From Narthecium ossifragum (Eukaryota > Streptophyta > Magnoliopsida > Dioscoreales > Nartheciaceae), in NCBI GenBank assembly GCA_963920575.1, contig OY986973.1:21867851-21931850 (forward strand): a stretch of 64,000 nucleotides of DNA. The letters are read 5' to 3'. A program made the translations under genes and the position numbers. Shown here piece after piece: positions 33,536 to 45,300 of this stretch. Numbering within the stretch: position 1 is the first letter of the stretch; the number at the start of each line of letters is the position of its first letter. The notes below the pieces were generated by a model, which worked only from the letters and a program-made list of their open reading frames with translations, had not been told where the DNA came from and did not search any database.

Positions 33536-35563
33536 ATGGCGATGGAATACGGTGTTCATGATCCTCCTCTGCACCCAGTCTTGGCACCCCTCGTCTTCAA
33601 CCCAACCGACGAGCAACTCATCGAGGAATACCTCTACAAGAAGGTCGCGGGCTTACCCCTCCTCTCAGACGACGTCATCGACGGCAAGAACGTCTATGCC
33701 AAGAACCCATGGGATCTTGTTCCCCCGCCTCGCTCCACCAAACAGCCGATGCACGCCTACTTCTTCACGGTCAGGGAACGGTGGTCTCCGTGCTCGCGCG
33801 TCAAACGGACGGCCGGCTGCGGTGCCTGGAAGATGAACGGGATAACGTCACGGATATTCTCTTCTTCTGATCGGGGGAAGGTGATTGGCTACAAGTCGTG
33901 CTTGAGTTTCCACATCAATGGGGAGGGGACAAGTTCTGGCTGGGTGATGCGTGAGTACGAGCTCGCCTCTGTCAACAAAAAGGTGGATTGCGTCGTCTGC
34001 TACATTGGACTCAGCCGTCAAATGGAGGCAAAACGGAAGCGAAACGAGATCGAGGTGGGCGACGAGGGTCTTCGCTTTGTGGCTCCAAGCAGCAGCAAGA
34101 AGATGAAGACGATGACGACTTCTTCTACCGGTCATGAATTGATCAACAGCAATACAACTGGTATATTTAGCATGGCAGTACCTTCTTCTGCAGCACTTAA
34201 AGATATGATCTTGGCTGCAGCCGCTGATCCTCCAAAGGAGGATGTGTCAGCAGAACCTCAGGCTTCTAGGTTTGGAAACTGGAGCAGCAGCAGCAACACC
34301 AGCAGCATTACCGTTGATGATGCCGCCGAGATCTTGCAAGACGGCAATTTTGGATTTATCAGCGACCAAGTTTACTCGATGTTGTTCGATGAGCCAAGCA
34401 GCAGTGAGACAGCTGATGATCTTCTCCAAGAGCCTTGTGCTGCTGCTGGGTTGGGATCCTCAGGAGGCAGCATCACATCTTGCAACCAAGAAGCAGAAAA
34501 CCTCCATGGTGATGGCTGGGAAGGACTGGGGAGCATTATCACCTCATCTCCGAGGATCGATGCTTCTTCTCATAGCATGGCAGCACCTAAAGATACGATC
34601 TTGGCAGCCATTGAGGACCCCATTGTCGACACATTGACAGCCGCTGATCCTCCAGAGGATGTGCCAGTAGAACCTCAGGCTGCTGGGTTGGGGGCCTGGA
34701 GCAGCAGCAGCTGCAGCATTGCCTTCGATGATGCCGCCGAGATCTCGCAAGCCGGCAATTTTCGATTTATCAGCGATGAAGTTTATTCTTTGTGGTTCGA
34801 CGAGCCAAGAAGCACTGAGACAGCTGATGATCTTCTCCAAGAGCCTTGTGCTGCTGCTGGGTTGGGATCCTCAGGAGGCAGCATCACATCTTGCAACCAA
34901 GAATCAGAAAACCTCCATGGCGATGGCTGGGAAGGACTGAGGAGCATTATCACCTCATCTCCGAGGATCGATGCTTCTTCTCATAGCATGGCAGCACCTA
35001 AAGATATGGTCTTGGCAGCCATTGAGGACCCCATTGTCGACACATTGACAGCCGCTGATCCTCCAGAGGATGTGCCAGTAGAACCTCAGGCTTCTGGGTT
35101 GGGGGCCTGGAGCAGCAGCAGCAGCATTGCCTTCGATGATGCCGCCGAGATCTCGCAAGCCGGCAATTTTCGATTTATCAGCGATGAACTTTATTCTTTG
35201 TGGTTCGACGAGCCAAGCAGCAGCGAGCAGACTGATCTTCTCCAAGACCCTTTGGCTGCTGGGTTGGGATCCTCAGGAGGCAGCATCATCACATCTTGCT
35301 ACCAAGAAGCAGAAAACCTCCATGGTGATGGCATTATCACCTCATCTCCGAGGATCGATGCTTCTTCTCATAGCAGGTTTCCATTAGCTGATGGAACTGA
35401 TACCAATATCAGCGAGTCGTGGCCGGCCGGATCCGCAAGCGGTGAAGCCTATGCAGGTGATGTCTGCCAAGGACTGGACAATAGTTTCATGGCTGCTACT
35501 GATCATACCATGGAAGATTGGAGCTGGCTGAATGAATCGTTAGTCCAGGATCTGCAGAGTTGA
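33536..35563 (+). CDS. NAC-domain transcription factor with three long C-terminal repeats
   Basis: This intronless 675-aa protein is a probable nuclear DNA-binding factor. The NAC domain spans about residues 13-163: FNPTDEQLIEEYLYKK (subdomain A, lacking the usual PPGFRFHP), DVIDGKNVYAKNPWDL, AYFFTVRERW, GAWKMNG, GYKSCLSF and SGWVMREYELA. A basic patch, KRKRN, follows at 166-170. From about residue 212 an acidic Ser-rich region repeats three times with a period of exactly 408 bp (136 aa) between units 2 and 3, each with DDAAEI, GNF.FISD and FDEP; these may be activation segments. The ATG at 33536 was chosen because its sequence aligns with the start of the sister gene at 37991. Typical NAC genes have introns inside the NAC domain; none is visible here. 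Confidence 0.9.
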   Translation: MAMEYGVHDPPLHPVLAPLVFNPTDEQLIEEYLYKKVAGLPLLSDDVIDGKNVYAKNPWDLVPPPRSTKQPMHAYFFTVRERWSPCSRVKRTAGCGAWKMNGITSRIFSSSDRGKVIGYKSCLSFHINGEGTSSGWVMREYELASVNKKVDCVVCYIGLSRQMEAKRKRNEIEVGDEGLRFVAPSSSKKMKTMTTSSTGHELINSNTTGIFSMAVPSSAALKDMILAAAADPPKEDVSAEPQASRFGNWSSSSNTSSITVDDAAEILQDGNFGFISDQVYSMLFDEPSSSETADDLLQEPCAAAGLGSSGGSITSCNQEAENLHGDGWEGLGSIITSSPRIDASSHSMAAPKDTILAAIEDPIVDTLTAADPPEDVPVEPQAAGLGAWSSSSCSIAFDDAAEISQAGNFRFISDEVYSLWFDEPRSTETADDLLQEPCAAAGLGSSGGSITSCNQESENLHGDGWEGLRSIITSSPRIDASSHSMAAPKDMVLAAIEDPIVDTLTAADPPEDVPVEPQASGLGAWSSSSSIAFDDAAEISQAGNFRFISDELYSLWFDEPSSSEQTDLLQDPLAAGLGSSGGSIITSCYQEAENLHGDGIITSSPRIDASSHSRFPLADGTDTNISESWPAGSASGEAYAGDVCQGLDNSFMAATDHTMEDWSWLNESLVQDLQS

Positions 35564-37687
35564 TTCTCCTGGAGTCCTCACAGGCAACAACAGCAGACAA
35601 CAGCTACTAGCAGTCTGCATGCCTTTCCTGGGAAAATTTTGTTGTACAGAAACTCTTTAATTAGCTGATTATTGGAAATTTTTCAGTTATACATAACATA
35701 CAAGTTGTACAGAAATTTGGATACTAATTATTCAATGGAAACATCTGTTCACTTCACAGCTGCTTTTTTTATATATACTACAATTTGATTTAGCTTCTTG
35801 CCCTTATATTTGAAATAATTAAGCACTGGTTGCAGAATCATTCATTATCATTCATTTAAGCCTTATGGAATTGGAAGGTATGATCTTTCTTGATTTGTAG
35901 TCTTTCTGAACACTTTAAGCTATGATATTCTCCTCAGCTCTCCCATTTACCTCAATTCAGAAACGAGATTTATTGCCATACAATTCTCAAATTGGATTCA
36001 AAATCCTACCTGCTTGATGTTCCTCCATACTATAAACTAATTATAAATGTTGGCTCCTATGTATTTTCTCTATTGAGCTTTACTGAAAGAAATAAAAGTA
36101 ATAGTTCCCTGTTTTAGAGAAATATGAAAACAAAGTCCTCTTGTCACCAGAAAGTAATTAAAGATTCCAGTTTTTTATCTTTGGACCCAAGCAAGAGAGA
36201 GAGAGAAAGTGAAACCTTCCATGATGTCAGTACGTGGAACTTGAAACTAACTGCATGATGCAAGTAATTAATTGTGTACAATGCATTTAGTGACATTACA
36301 TTTCAATTCGAAGCTCCCCTAGCTTTTATTTGAAACTAACTGCATGATGTCAGTGGAACTTGAAACTACTATATGTTATAGGGCCTCTTGAATGATAGCA
36401 AAGGCTCTAGGCTATTATTCTAGATAGACCATGCCATATCATGCTCATCTCATATTGTATGTACATGCATTTTGTGGTTAGAGTGTCTCTTGAAGTTCCG
36501 ATACGATACGATACGAGCATCTATCATTTTGAGGTTTCTTACTCACTCAGTTATAAGCAGCAACGTACCTTATTTGCTTTCAAACTTGTAACTGGGAAGT
36601 ATAATATTCTGATAATGTCAAATCCTAGAGTGAAGCCTTCAATTTTATTGCAATCTAAAAGGCACTTAGTTACTGTGATTTGAGAACTCGAATTCCTCTT
36701 TTATGTCACTGGCTGGTCTAATCGATGCCGTCGTTCATTTTTGTTGTCTTTGATGTTTAATATCAAGTGGTTCTTACTTGTTAGTCTCAAATATTCAATC
36801 TGATTGAAATTCTCACAGGGACTCGATCATGCATGCAATATCTGAAAGACCCTTTTTCTGTGACTAATTATTTCCTGCTATGTTGATTATATTTTTTTAA
36901 AATGACAAATTGGCCGATCATACCAGCTGCACTTGATAAGATAGACCCACGCACTCTTAGTGAGCTCTAAAGATAACTGTGCCCAAAGGAAGTAGCACTA
37001 AAAAACAATAACTTAATTTTCAAGGAATTCCCAAACAGACTGCCGTGAATTTTCTGCATAACTCGGTAGGGGAGTTTCAGCTTGAAGCCATGATATATAT
37101 GATCTTCCTTTTTTTGTTTTTTTTACATCACTATTCAATATCCTTGAATTGCTTCAACGTAGAAGAATCCATTATATGGCTTTCCTGGAAGTGGAGAGGC
37201 ATTCCATGAACTGTGAAAGATGTCACACTTATCTATGGAAAGAAGGGGTAGAAGATTTCTCCTCTGCCATTTTTATTCTTGATATGTTTCTATACAAGCT
37301 TTTGAGAAATAGTCACTAGCCATCCATGCCTGCTTAATATCTCATCTTTCCTTGACCTGCTTCTGCTGAGTAGGGCCTTCAGGTTGCTCGTCTTCTTAGC
37401 TGAGCTCCGGTCGATCTTTCCGTGTTCATTCTTCTCGGCATGCAGTCTCATTGATGCTGATTTCTTCGCTTCTAAAGTATACTGCATGTGTATAAATTAA
37501 TAGCATCCAATTAAAGCAACAAATTGAAAGTATTTTTGCAAGAAGATAATGGCGGTGTCTCTGTTTATAAGTGTTCATGCAAAACAGAGCATATAGAAAT
37601 AGGAAAGTATTCAAATTCATAACATAACATAGATAAACCAATAGCATGCAAGAAGATAACGGGAAACTTTCCTGTTATTTGGGAAAT
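35564..37687. other. NAC 3' flank and intergenic spacer
   Basis: The first about 270 bp (to 35835) is the 3' untranslated region and flank, which recurs after the second NAC gene (TTCAGTTATACAT, ACTAATTATTCAATGGAAAC, TATTTGAAATAA). The rest is AT-rich with no exon that I can support. A minus-strand frame at 37487-37290 is basic and open but matches nothing I recognise. Confidence 0.55.
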
Positions 37688-37732
37688 CAAGAACTCAAGA
37701 ACTCAAGAACTCAAGAACTCAAGAACTCAAGA
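37688..37732. repeat. CAAGAACT microsatellite
   Basis: Five and a half tandem copies of CAAGAACT, 260 bp upstream of the second NAC gene. Confidence 0.95.
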
Positions 37733-37990
37733 TATGGGTGGGATTCTATAAACTAGGTGTGAAGACACTCCTCTCTCCTAGTTTAATATAACGGTAAAAT
37801 CTAGCTGCTAGTTATTTGGACATGAAGAATTCAGACAAGGATCCTATAAATTCAAGAACCCTTCTCTCCTATATATCCTAGTTTCTATCTTCTCTCGATC
37901 ACCTCAGCTCTTCTTGATCCTGGCTCTTCTCTCTTCAGTCTTCTCTCGTGTCTCTCTCTTCTCTCTTTACTCGTCTCTCTCTCTCTGGTA

Positions 37991-39190
37991 ATGGAAATGG
38001 AATACGGTGGTCATGATCCTTCTCTGCACCCAGTCTTCGTCCCACTCACCTTCAGCCCAACCGACGAGCAACTCATCCAAGAATACCTCTACAAGAAGGT
38101 CACCGGCAGACCCCTCCTCTCCGACGATGTCATCGACGGCAAGAAAGCCTATGCCGCAAACCCATGGGATCTCGTTCCACAACCCCGCTCTCTCAAACAG
38201 CCGATGCACGCCTACTTCTTCACGGTTAGGACACGCTGTTCTCCAGGGTCTTCGCATGTCAAACGGACGGCCGGCTGCGGTACCTGGAAGATGAACGGGA
38301 AAAAAACACCGGTATACTCTTCTTCCGATCATGAACAGGGGAAGGAAATAGGCTACAAGTCTTGCTTGTGCTTCGAGATCAACGGGGAGAGAAAAAGTTC
38401 TGGTTGGGTCATGCAAGAGTACGAGCTCGCCTCCGATTACTATCCTGATGTGCCTGAGAACAAGATGGATTGCGTCCTCTGCCGCATCGGACTCAACCGT
38501 CAAATGGAAGCGAAGCGAAAGCGGAACGAGATCGAGTTTGGCGACGAGGGTCTTCGCTTTGTAGCTCCAAGCAGTAGCAAGAAGATCAAGACGATGACGA
38601 CTTCTTCTACTGGTCATGAATTGATCAACAGCAATACAACTGGTATAATTAGCATGGCAGCACCTAAAGATATGATCTTGGCACCCATTGAGGACCCCAT
38701 TGTCGACACATTGACAGCCGCTGATCCTCCAGAGGATGTGCCAGTAGAACCTCAGGCTGCTGGGTTGGGGGCCTGGAGCAGCAGCAGCTGCAGCATTGCC
38801 TTCGATGATGCCGCCGAGATCTCGCAAGCCGGCAATTTTCGATTTATCAGCGATGAACTTAATTCTTTGTGGTTCGACGAGCCAAGCAGCAGCGAGCAGA
38901 CTGATCTTTCCCAAGACCCTTTGGCTGCTGGGTTGGGATCATCAGGCAGCATCATCACATCTTGCTACCAAGAGGAAGACCTCCATGGTGATGATGTCTG
39001 GGAAGGACTGGAGAGCATCATCACATCTTTCTACCAAGAGGAAGACCTCCATATTGGTGATGATGTCTGGGAAGGACTGGAGAGCATTATCACTTCGCCG
39101 CCGAGGATCGATGCTTCTCATGACATATGGTCCAGCTGCTTTCAAGGAGCTGAAACTGATACCAATATCAGCGTGTCGTCGTTTGAATGA
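37991..39190 (+). CDS. NAC-domain transcription factor, tandem paralogue with one repeat unit
   Basis: This intronless 399-aa protein is closely related to the gene at 33536. Its NAC domain covers about residues 13-170 (FSPTDEQLIQEYLYKK, DVIDGKKAYAANPWDL, AYFFTVRTRC, GTWKMNGKK, GYKSCLCFEINGE, SGWVMQEYELA) and is followed by KRKRNE. Only one 136-aa acidic unit is present, then a short duplication of EGLESIITS within YQEEDLH-type segments. Its single unit matches unit 2 of the first gene at its start and unit 3 at its end. The C-terminal unit is more alike between the genes than the NAC domains, which suggests gene conversion. The start is the first ATG of the frame, after a CT-rich leader. Confidence 0.9.
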   Translation: MEMEYGGHDPSLHPVFVPLTFSPTDEQLIQEYLYKKVTGRPLLSDDVIDGKKAYAANPWDLVPQPRSLKQPMHAYFFTVRTRCSPGSSHVKRTAGCGTWKMNGKKTPVYSSSDHEQGKEIGYKSCLCFEINGERKSSGWVMQEYELASDYYPDVPENKMDCVLCRIGLNRQMEAKRKRNEIEFGDEGLRFVAPSSSKKIKTMTTSSTGHELINSNTTGIISMAAPKDMILAPIEDPIVDTLTAADPPEDVPVEPQAAGLGAWSSSSCSIAFDDAAEISQAGNFRFISDELNSLWFDEPSSSEQTDLSQDPLAAGLGSSGSIITSCYQEEDLHGDDVWEGLESIITSFYQEEDLHIGDDVWEGLESIITSPPRIDASHDIWSSCFQGAETDTNISVSSFE

Positions 39191-40440
39191 TGTCTACCAA
39201 GGATTGCTGCAAGATCATCATACCAAGGAAGATGGAAACTGGCCGGATTCATTATTCTGAAATAAGCTATAGCTGCTGCTAGCAGAGTGTGGGCAAAATT
39301 TTGTGCAGAGATTCTTTTGATGGTTGTTAATTGTTATACGAAATTCTTCAGTTATACATGCAAGTTGTACACACACTATTGCTTACTAATTATTCAATGG
39401 AAACATTCATGCATTCACTTTGTCAAAGCTTGCTTTTTTTCTAGTGTTTGATTTGGCTTCATGCAATGTTATATTTGAAATAAACATTGACTGTACTGGA
39501 AAGATCACTTTCAAGTTGTATTCTCGTATTGGAATCACTTGGTAATCATCAGGATAACTGAATCTATTTTTCACTGTTCTTGGTCTGTTAATTTCCCTAG
39601 TTTTGATTATATATCCATATATCTGACGTTAGAAAGTAATGAGGTTCGATCTGAAGAGTATCTGAGATCGATAACCAGGTTGTACAGAAATTCTTTTGGT
39701 TGTTACCATTAGAAGTTCTTCAGTTACACTAAAAAGTTGTATACTTATTGCGCGCTTACTAATAATTCATGAATGGAAGCATTCATTTCAGGTCTATTAT
39801 CATTTATCCACTTCGTCAAAACATGTTCTGTTCTACTGTTTGATTTGGCTTCATGCAATGCTATATTTGAAATAAACATTGATTGCAGAAAGATCACATG
39901 CAATCTGTATTCTGGAATCAGAATCACTCTGAAGTCGATCATGATCAAGATAGCTCATTTTTGCTGTTCTTGGTGCATGATCTGTGAATTTTCCTAGTTC
40001 TGGATACCTATCCGACGTTAGAAACTAATAAGGTTCTGAAGTCCAGCTTGAAAGGAATAATAGGGTCTTTAACTAGCTAAATGCAAAACAAGTGAAGACC
40101 TCTTCAAGAGTTTAATGTTTCTCTCATTTGGTGGATTGGAGAAGGCCTCTCTAAAAGGAAGCTATTTCATCTGCACAAAATGCTCAACATATCTTCGAAG
40201 AAAGAGGACACGAGCATGGAGCAATTCTCTGACAGCTAAGTTATCTTGCTCCGCCTTGTTTTTTTTCCTCGTTTTCTCCTCTAGCTGATTTGTTCTCACT
40301 TTGCTTGTAACCTTTGCTTCTGGCTTTTCAGTCCATTCTGAAATGTCTAGAAAGCTTTATATCTTTTAATACATTCAGGGGAGAACCCTCTTCTGCTAAA
40401 AATAAACCATAATACGTGTTTGTTAGCACTTCTCAACTGA
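39191..40440. other. NAC 3' flank with an orphan third copy
   Basis: After the second NAC gene the same 3' flank occurs at about 39310-39500 and again at about 39680-39930 (shared words: ATTTGGCTTCATGCAATG, TATTTGAAATAAACATTGA). The second occurrence has no NAC coding sequence before it, so it is probably a leftover of a third tandem gene. From 39990 to 40440 I see nothing nameable. Confidence 0.7.
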
Positions 40441-40449
40441 CACACCCTA

Positions 40450-41880
40450 GTTAATTAATAAATCTAATCGTTGATGTAGAAATCTATCTTCTAAAGTTAT
40501 ATGGGTCATGTATGTGCAATCTAAGTCGTATATTTATGCACACGTGGCATCATAGTGAGAGAGTAGAGGAGGTAGTGAGGGTGGGTGGCTACTCGTGGCA
40601 GGTGGCACGGGGGCTCACCTGATGTGTGTGTATATATATCCTATGTTGGCATGGGTAATCACCACTCCCCACTACTCCTCTATTTCTCTTAACTATCTAG
40701 TAACCACCACCCCCACTATTTACTTTCACATGGTTTTTATCTTGATCGCCTGATATATCTGGGCTTAACTTGCATCGGGCATTCCTATCCGTCTGATAGG
40801 ATGCACTGGATCTTATAATAGACTAGGTAACCCCCGTGCCACCTAACACGGGTAACCACTGACCCCCACTACTCCTATCTCTCTCTCTCCCCCCCTCTTC
40901 TAACCACCCAGTGACCACCACCTCCACTACTCTTTTTCACGTGGCTTCATCTCAATCGTCTGATATATCATAACATAACTTAGATCGGGTATCGTCAGCC
41001 GTATGATAGGATGCACATGATCTTATATAATAGACTAGGTGGGGCCAATGCCACATGGCACGGGTAACCACCCACCCTTACTCCCCCCTAACCACTCACC
41101 CCACTAGCCCCTCTCTCCTCCCCTCTCTATGACTCAGCTGTCAGGTGTCCTCCTCTCTCCTCCCATTTCTATAACTCAGCTGACACGTATCCTCCTCTAT
41201 CCTCCTCTCTTTGTTACTCAACTGTCATGTGTGAGAAAATACATGAGTCAAATTATGACTCTTAAAACCCGATCTTATATTACACATGGCATGGGTAATC
41301 ACCGCCCCCACTACACTCTCTCTCTCCTAACCACCCCCTCTACTCCCTTCCACGTGACATTATCTCAATCGTTTAATATATCCAGACATAACTTGGATTG
41401 GGCATCCTTAGCCGTCTAGTAAAACGCACATGATCTTATATAATAGAAGATCCAGTGCATCCTATTAGACGAATATGGATGCCCGATATAAGTTAAGCCC
41501 AGATATATTAAGCGATCAAGATGAAGCAACGTGGACGTAAATAGCGGGGGTGGTGGTTATCGGGTGGTTAGGAGAAGAGTAGTGGGGGTGGTTGTTATCA
41601 GGTGGCACGGCTCCCATAATATATATATATCAAAGATCATGTGGCAGTTACTTTTATGACTCATCATCAGAATTATAAAATTATACACACGTGGCATAAG
41701 ATTGTAACTAAATAAAGAAAAAAAAAGAGGCTAGTGGACTGACGTGGCGTAAGTTATTATAGAGATAGAGGGATAGAGGAGAGAAAGAAAGAGTGGGGTG
41801 AGTAGTTAGCTGTCAGGTGGCACGGGCCCACCACCTAGTATATATATATACTAGTTGTGCACCCTGTCACATGGCAAGGT
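40450..41880. repeat. Complex array of direct and inverted repeats with GTGCCAC..GGCACGGGTAACCAC words
   Basis: A unit containing CACGTGGC, TCAATCGTCTGATATATC, GGATGCAC and ATCTTATATAATAGACTAGG recurs directly near 40740-40840, 40930-41040 and 41350-41450, and inverted near 41450-41610. Units are joined by GTGCCACATGGCACGGGTAA-type palindromes and C-rich spacers. Some junctions are followed by ATATATATACTAGT. This could be a cluster of Helitron-like or other non-autonomous elements inserted into each other; no diagnostic end is certain. Confidence 0.55.
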
Positions 41881-42323
41881 AATTACCGACCCCACCCCAA
41901 TAATCACCAAATAACTCCCTCCCACTAAACCCCTTTAATATAGAATTATCATGCCACATGAGCTTCATCTAGGACATTCTTATGTCACGTAGGACAATAA
42001 AAAATTCATTTATAATCGTAGCGACCAATTAAAGAATCGGATTCATGGGGTTAAATATACGACTTTATAGGGGTGATTTTGGAATTTTAACACGCGTCTT
42101 ATAGAGAGAGGAAGAGGAGACGGGTCAGACAGAAGCACTCGTCGTGGCTGTGGCAGCTCTCCTCCGCCTCCATTTCTAGAGAGGGAAACCCAAATCGCCA
42201 ATCACCGTGGTCCGCCATCTCCAGTATAGTCCTCGTGTTTTCTCTCTCTAGATCCCCCAACCCACCCAGGTTTCCCCCGATCATCCCCAGCGGCGCCGGC
42301 GGTGCCTAAAGGATATCGCGCAG

Positions 42324-45300
42324 ATGGCTTCCAATCTCGCTCGCCTTGTCAGGCGGCCCATCGCGGTACTGACATTCGATCCTTGTCTCAGAACTCCGGT
42401 TGTTTCGGTGTGTGAAATGAGATCTTTGCTTTGGTTCGTTGAGTTAAAACTCAGCTGTTTTTGGGTTTGTGTGGGATGATTGGGTGGGATTGCTAGGTTT
42501 TGGTGGGGAGGGTTTTGTAGAGTGGGGATTTGGGGATGGGATCGCGAGTTTTGGGTGGGTTTTGAGATGGATTAGATGGGTCGGCTAATTGGATTTGATT
42601 GGAAGGAAAATGGTAGCTTTATGTAGAGTATTTTTGAATTAAAACGACCAAAATGTGCTTTTCCCTTTTATTGGCTATTGCTTGGCTACTGATGGTAGTG
42701 CTATGGATTCGGAAATTTTTTTGCCTGGATTATGTATTCCGTGTAGTTTAGGTTAATGATTATGGCTATAAAGCAAGGGAAAGTAGATCGTGAAGGATTT
42801 GAAGAAGCGTTAAAGGAAGCTAGTTGTAGCTGGAACGTGTGGATAATTCAATTCTAGAGGAGTAAAGGAGGAATGATTGGGCCGCGGTAGCTTGGTTTGT
42901 TGGAGAAATTTTTGGAGAGTGGAGATTTGTGGATGCGATTCCGACGATTGGGTGGGTTAATTTAATTACAAAGGAGAAGAAAATCCCATGTGGAGAAAAT
43001 TTAAGATTATATTTTAGCTTTCCTAGCGAAAATTTGTGAAATTGTTTACTTCTTTGAGGTGGGAATATGATGGAAATTTGATAAAGAAAATTCAGATCCT
43101 TGCCTTAGTAATGCAGCGAGCTTTAAGAGAAGTGGGAGTCAAAGAAAAAAGGTTGTCTCTTTGGCCGTTGTTAAAGAGGACCTCAGAACATTATGGGTGG
43201 TTGCTGTTAGATGAAATATGTACAGGAAATGTGATTTGCTCATTAGGTGACTTATGCTCAGGGTATTGGGGCTAATATGCCACCACATGTTCAGAAGCAC
43301 TGACCTTGTCTTAAAAGAAGCTAAATTTTGCTTTAATTTAATCATCTAACATCCAATCCCTTTTGCAGGGTTTAATTCTATTAAGGAGCTATGGTCACGT
43401 GCGACACTTCAGCCATCGTATCTTTCCTGGTGATCTACCTCCCTTGATCTCAGTTCATGCTGGTTCTTATATAATGTTATACTCACAGAATCATGTGCTG
43501 TTTCAGCTGCTCCGGTCAGCTCCAAACCTATGAGGTGAGCAGTGGTGTACTAGCTTTCCTTCTTGAGTTAGAATATGTTAAGGATGCAATGATTGTTACT
43601 ATAGTACAGTTTCCTGTGATATATCCTCTTAGTCCTGGGTTAGAATAATTTTCATACATAGGAATGATTATCCATTTTCAGGAATCTTTTTGAGTTCCTC
43701 CCAAAGGAATCTCCCTTCCATGTATGGAGTAGATCATTTGCTTCAGATGGTGGTAATTGATAAGTGCTTACTTTTTTTATGAAGTTCAAAACAAAGGACA
43801 TTTATTTTTGTATCACCGTATGGTCTTAACTCCTTTTTCTTCTGTCTAAAGGTGACCTTGTTGATGCTGTCGTGCCATTCATGGGGGAGTCTATAACTGA
43901 TGGGACTCTAGCAACTTTCTTAAAGAGTACGTTTTTCCCCCTCTCTTTGTCTTTCTCCTCTCGCTCTCATGCAAACATACGGAAAAGACTATGCGCTGAT
44001 GCAAACAAGCATGTTTAAATTGTTGGAAAAACTCAGCAAAGATCTAGAATTTTTTCCTCTCATGCATTTCCAATGTCTAAGCATTCACGTTGCTAACTTA
44101 GCTTCTATGGGAAACAGAGCCTGGCGACATGGTTGGAGTTGATGAGCCAATCGCCCAGGTTGAAACTGATAAGGTATTCCTGCTTTCCAGAGGGGGTTTA
44201 GATTTCTTCGTTTTTATTTCACGTGCCACAATGTTAACTATGCTCGATTTTCATCTTAATTATCAGGTGACAATTGATGTTGCTAGTCCTGAAGCTGGGG
44301 TTATCCAGAAGGTAAGTAGTGCTTTTGCATGATTTTCTTAGTTATTCTGATATGTCTAGTCCCTCAAGCCCCAGGATTTATATGGCTGCTTGCTTATCTG
44401 CAGTTGGTAGCCAAGGAGGGCGATACTGTGACGCCGGGCACCAAGGTTGCTATCATATCGAAGTCTGCTCCTAGTGACACGCATGTCGCTCCATCGGATG
44501 AGAAATCAGGTAAAGATGCCCCTCCACCTCCTCCTCCTGCCGAAAAGGAGAAGACTGCTGTAGCAACACCCAAGGTGGAAGTTTCCACTGTAGATAAACC
44601 AAAAACATCTCCACCTCCTAAAGCTTCTGCTTCCGAACCTCAGCTTCCTCCCAAGGAAAGGGAAAGACGAGTATGTCCCAGCTTCTGCCTCTTATTGCTG
44701 GACAAAGATTGTCATCAGTTAATGCATTGAGCTTCATCCTAGAGAATCACTCTTTGACATTGTTTCATGGCTTTTTGGCACTATAATTTTCACAGGTTCC
44801 CATGCCAAGGCTCAGAAAACGTGTTGCTACTCGTTTGAAGGACTCCCAGAACACTTTTGCAATGTTAACGACATTTAATGAAGTTGACATGTAGGTGGTT
44901 TACATTGTTCTTTTTTGAGTTTCTTTCTTTCTAATCTGTCCCCTAGTTATCCATGTTTGGTTGGACACACGTTCATGGTCTCTTATGTTCTGAAGATGGT
45001 GATGTAGTTGTTACCTTGCTTGCCAAGAAACAATTGCAGAGTTACTGCAGTGTTTGCTTATATAACCATGCTCTGTAATTTTATCTTGCTTGTCAATAAG
45101 TAATTGCAGTGGTATTTCAGTCTTTGCATATCCCATGCTTAATTGGTCCCGTTATTTATGTTCTGTAGGACAAATTTGATGAAACTCCGTTCTGATTATA
45201 AGGATGCCTTCCTAGAAAAGCATGGTGTGAAGTTGGGGCTCATGTCAGGTTTTGTAAAGGTACATAAATTTTGGTGAATGTCATGGATGATGCTTCTCCA

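Noticed and set aside
37967..38914. A 315-aa minus-strand frame opposite the second NAC gene
   Set aside because: It is the antisense of a coding region with strong codon bias. It shows no family motif, whereas the plus strand is clearly a NAC domain.
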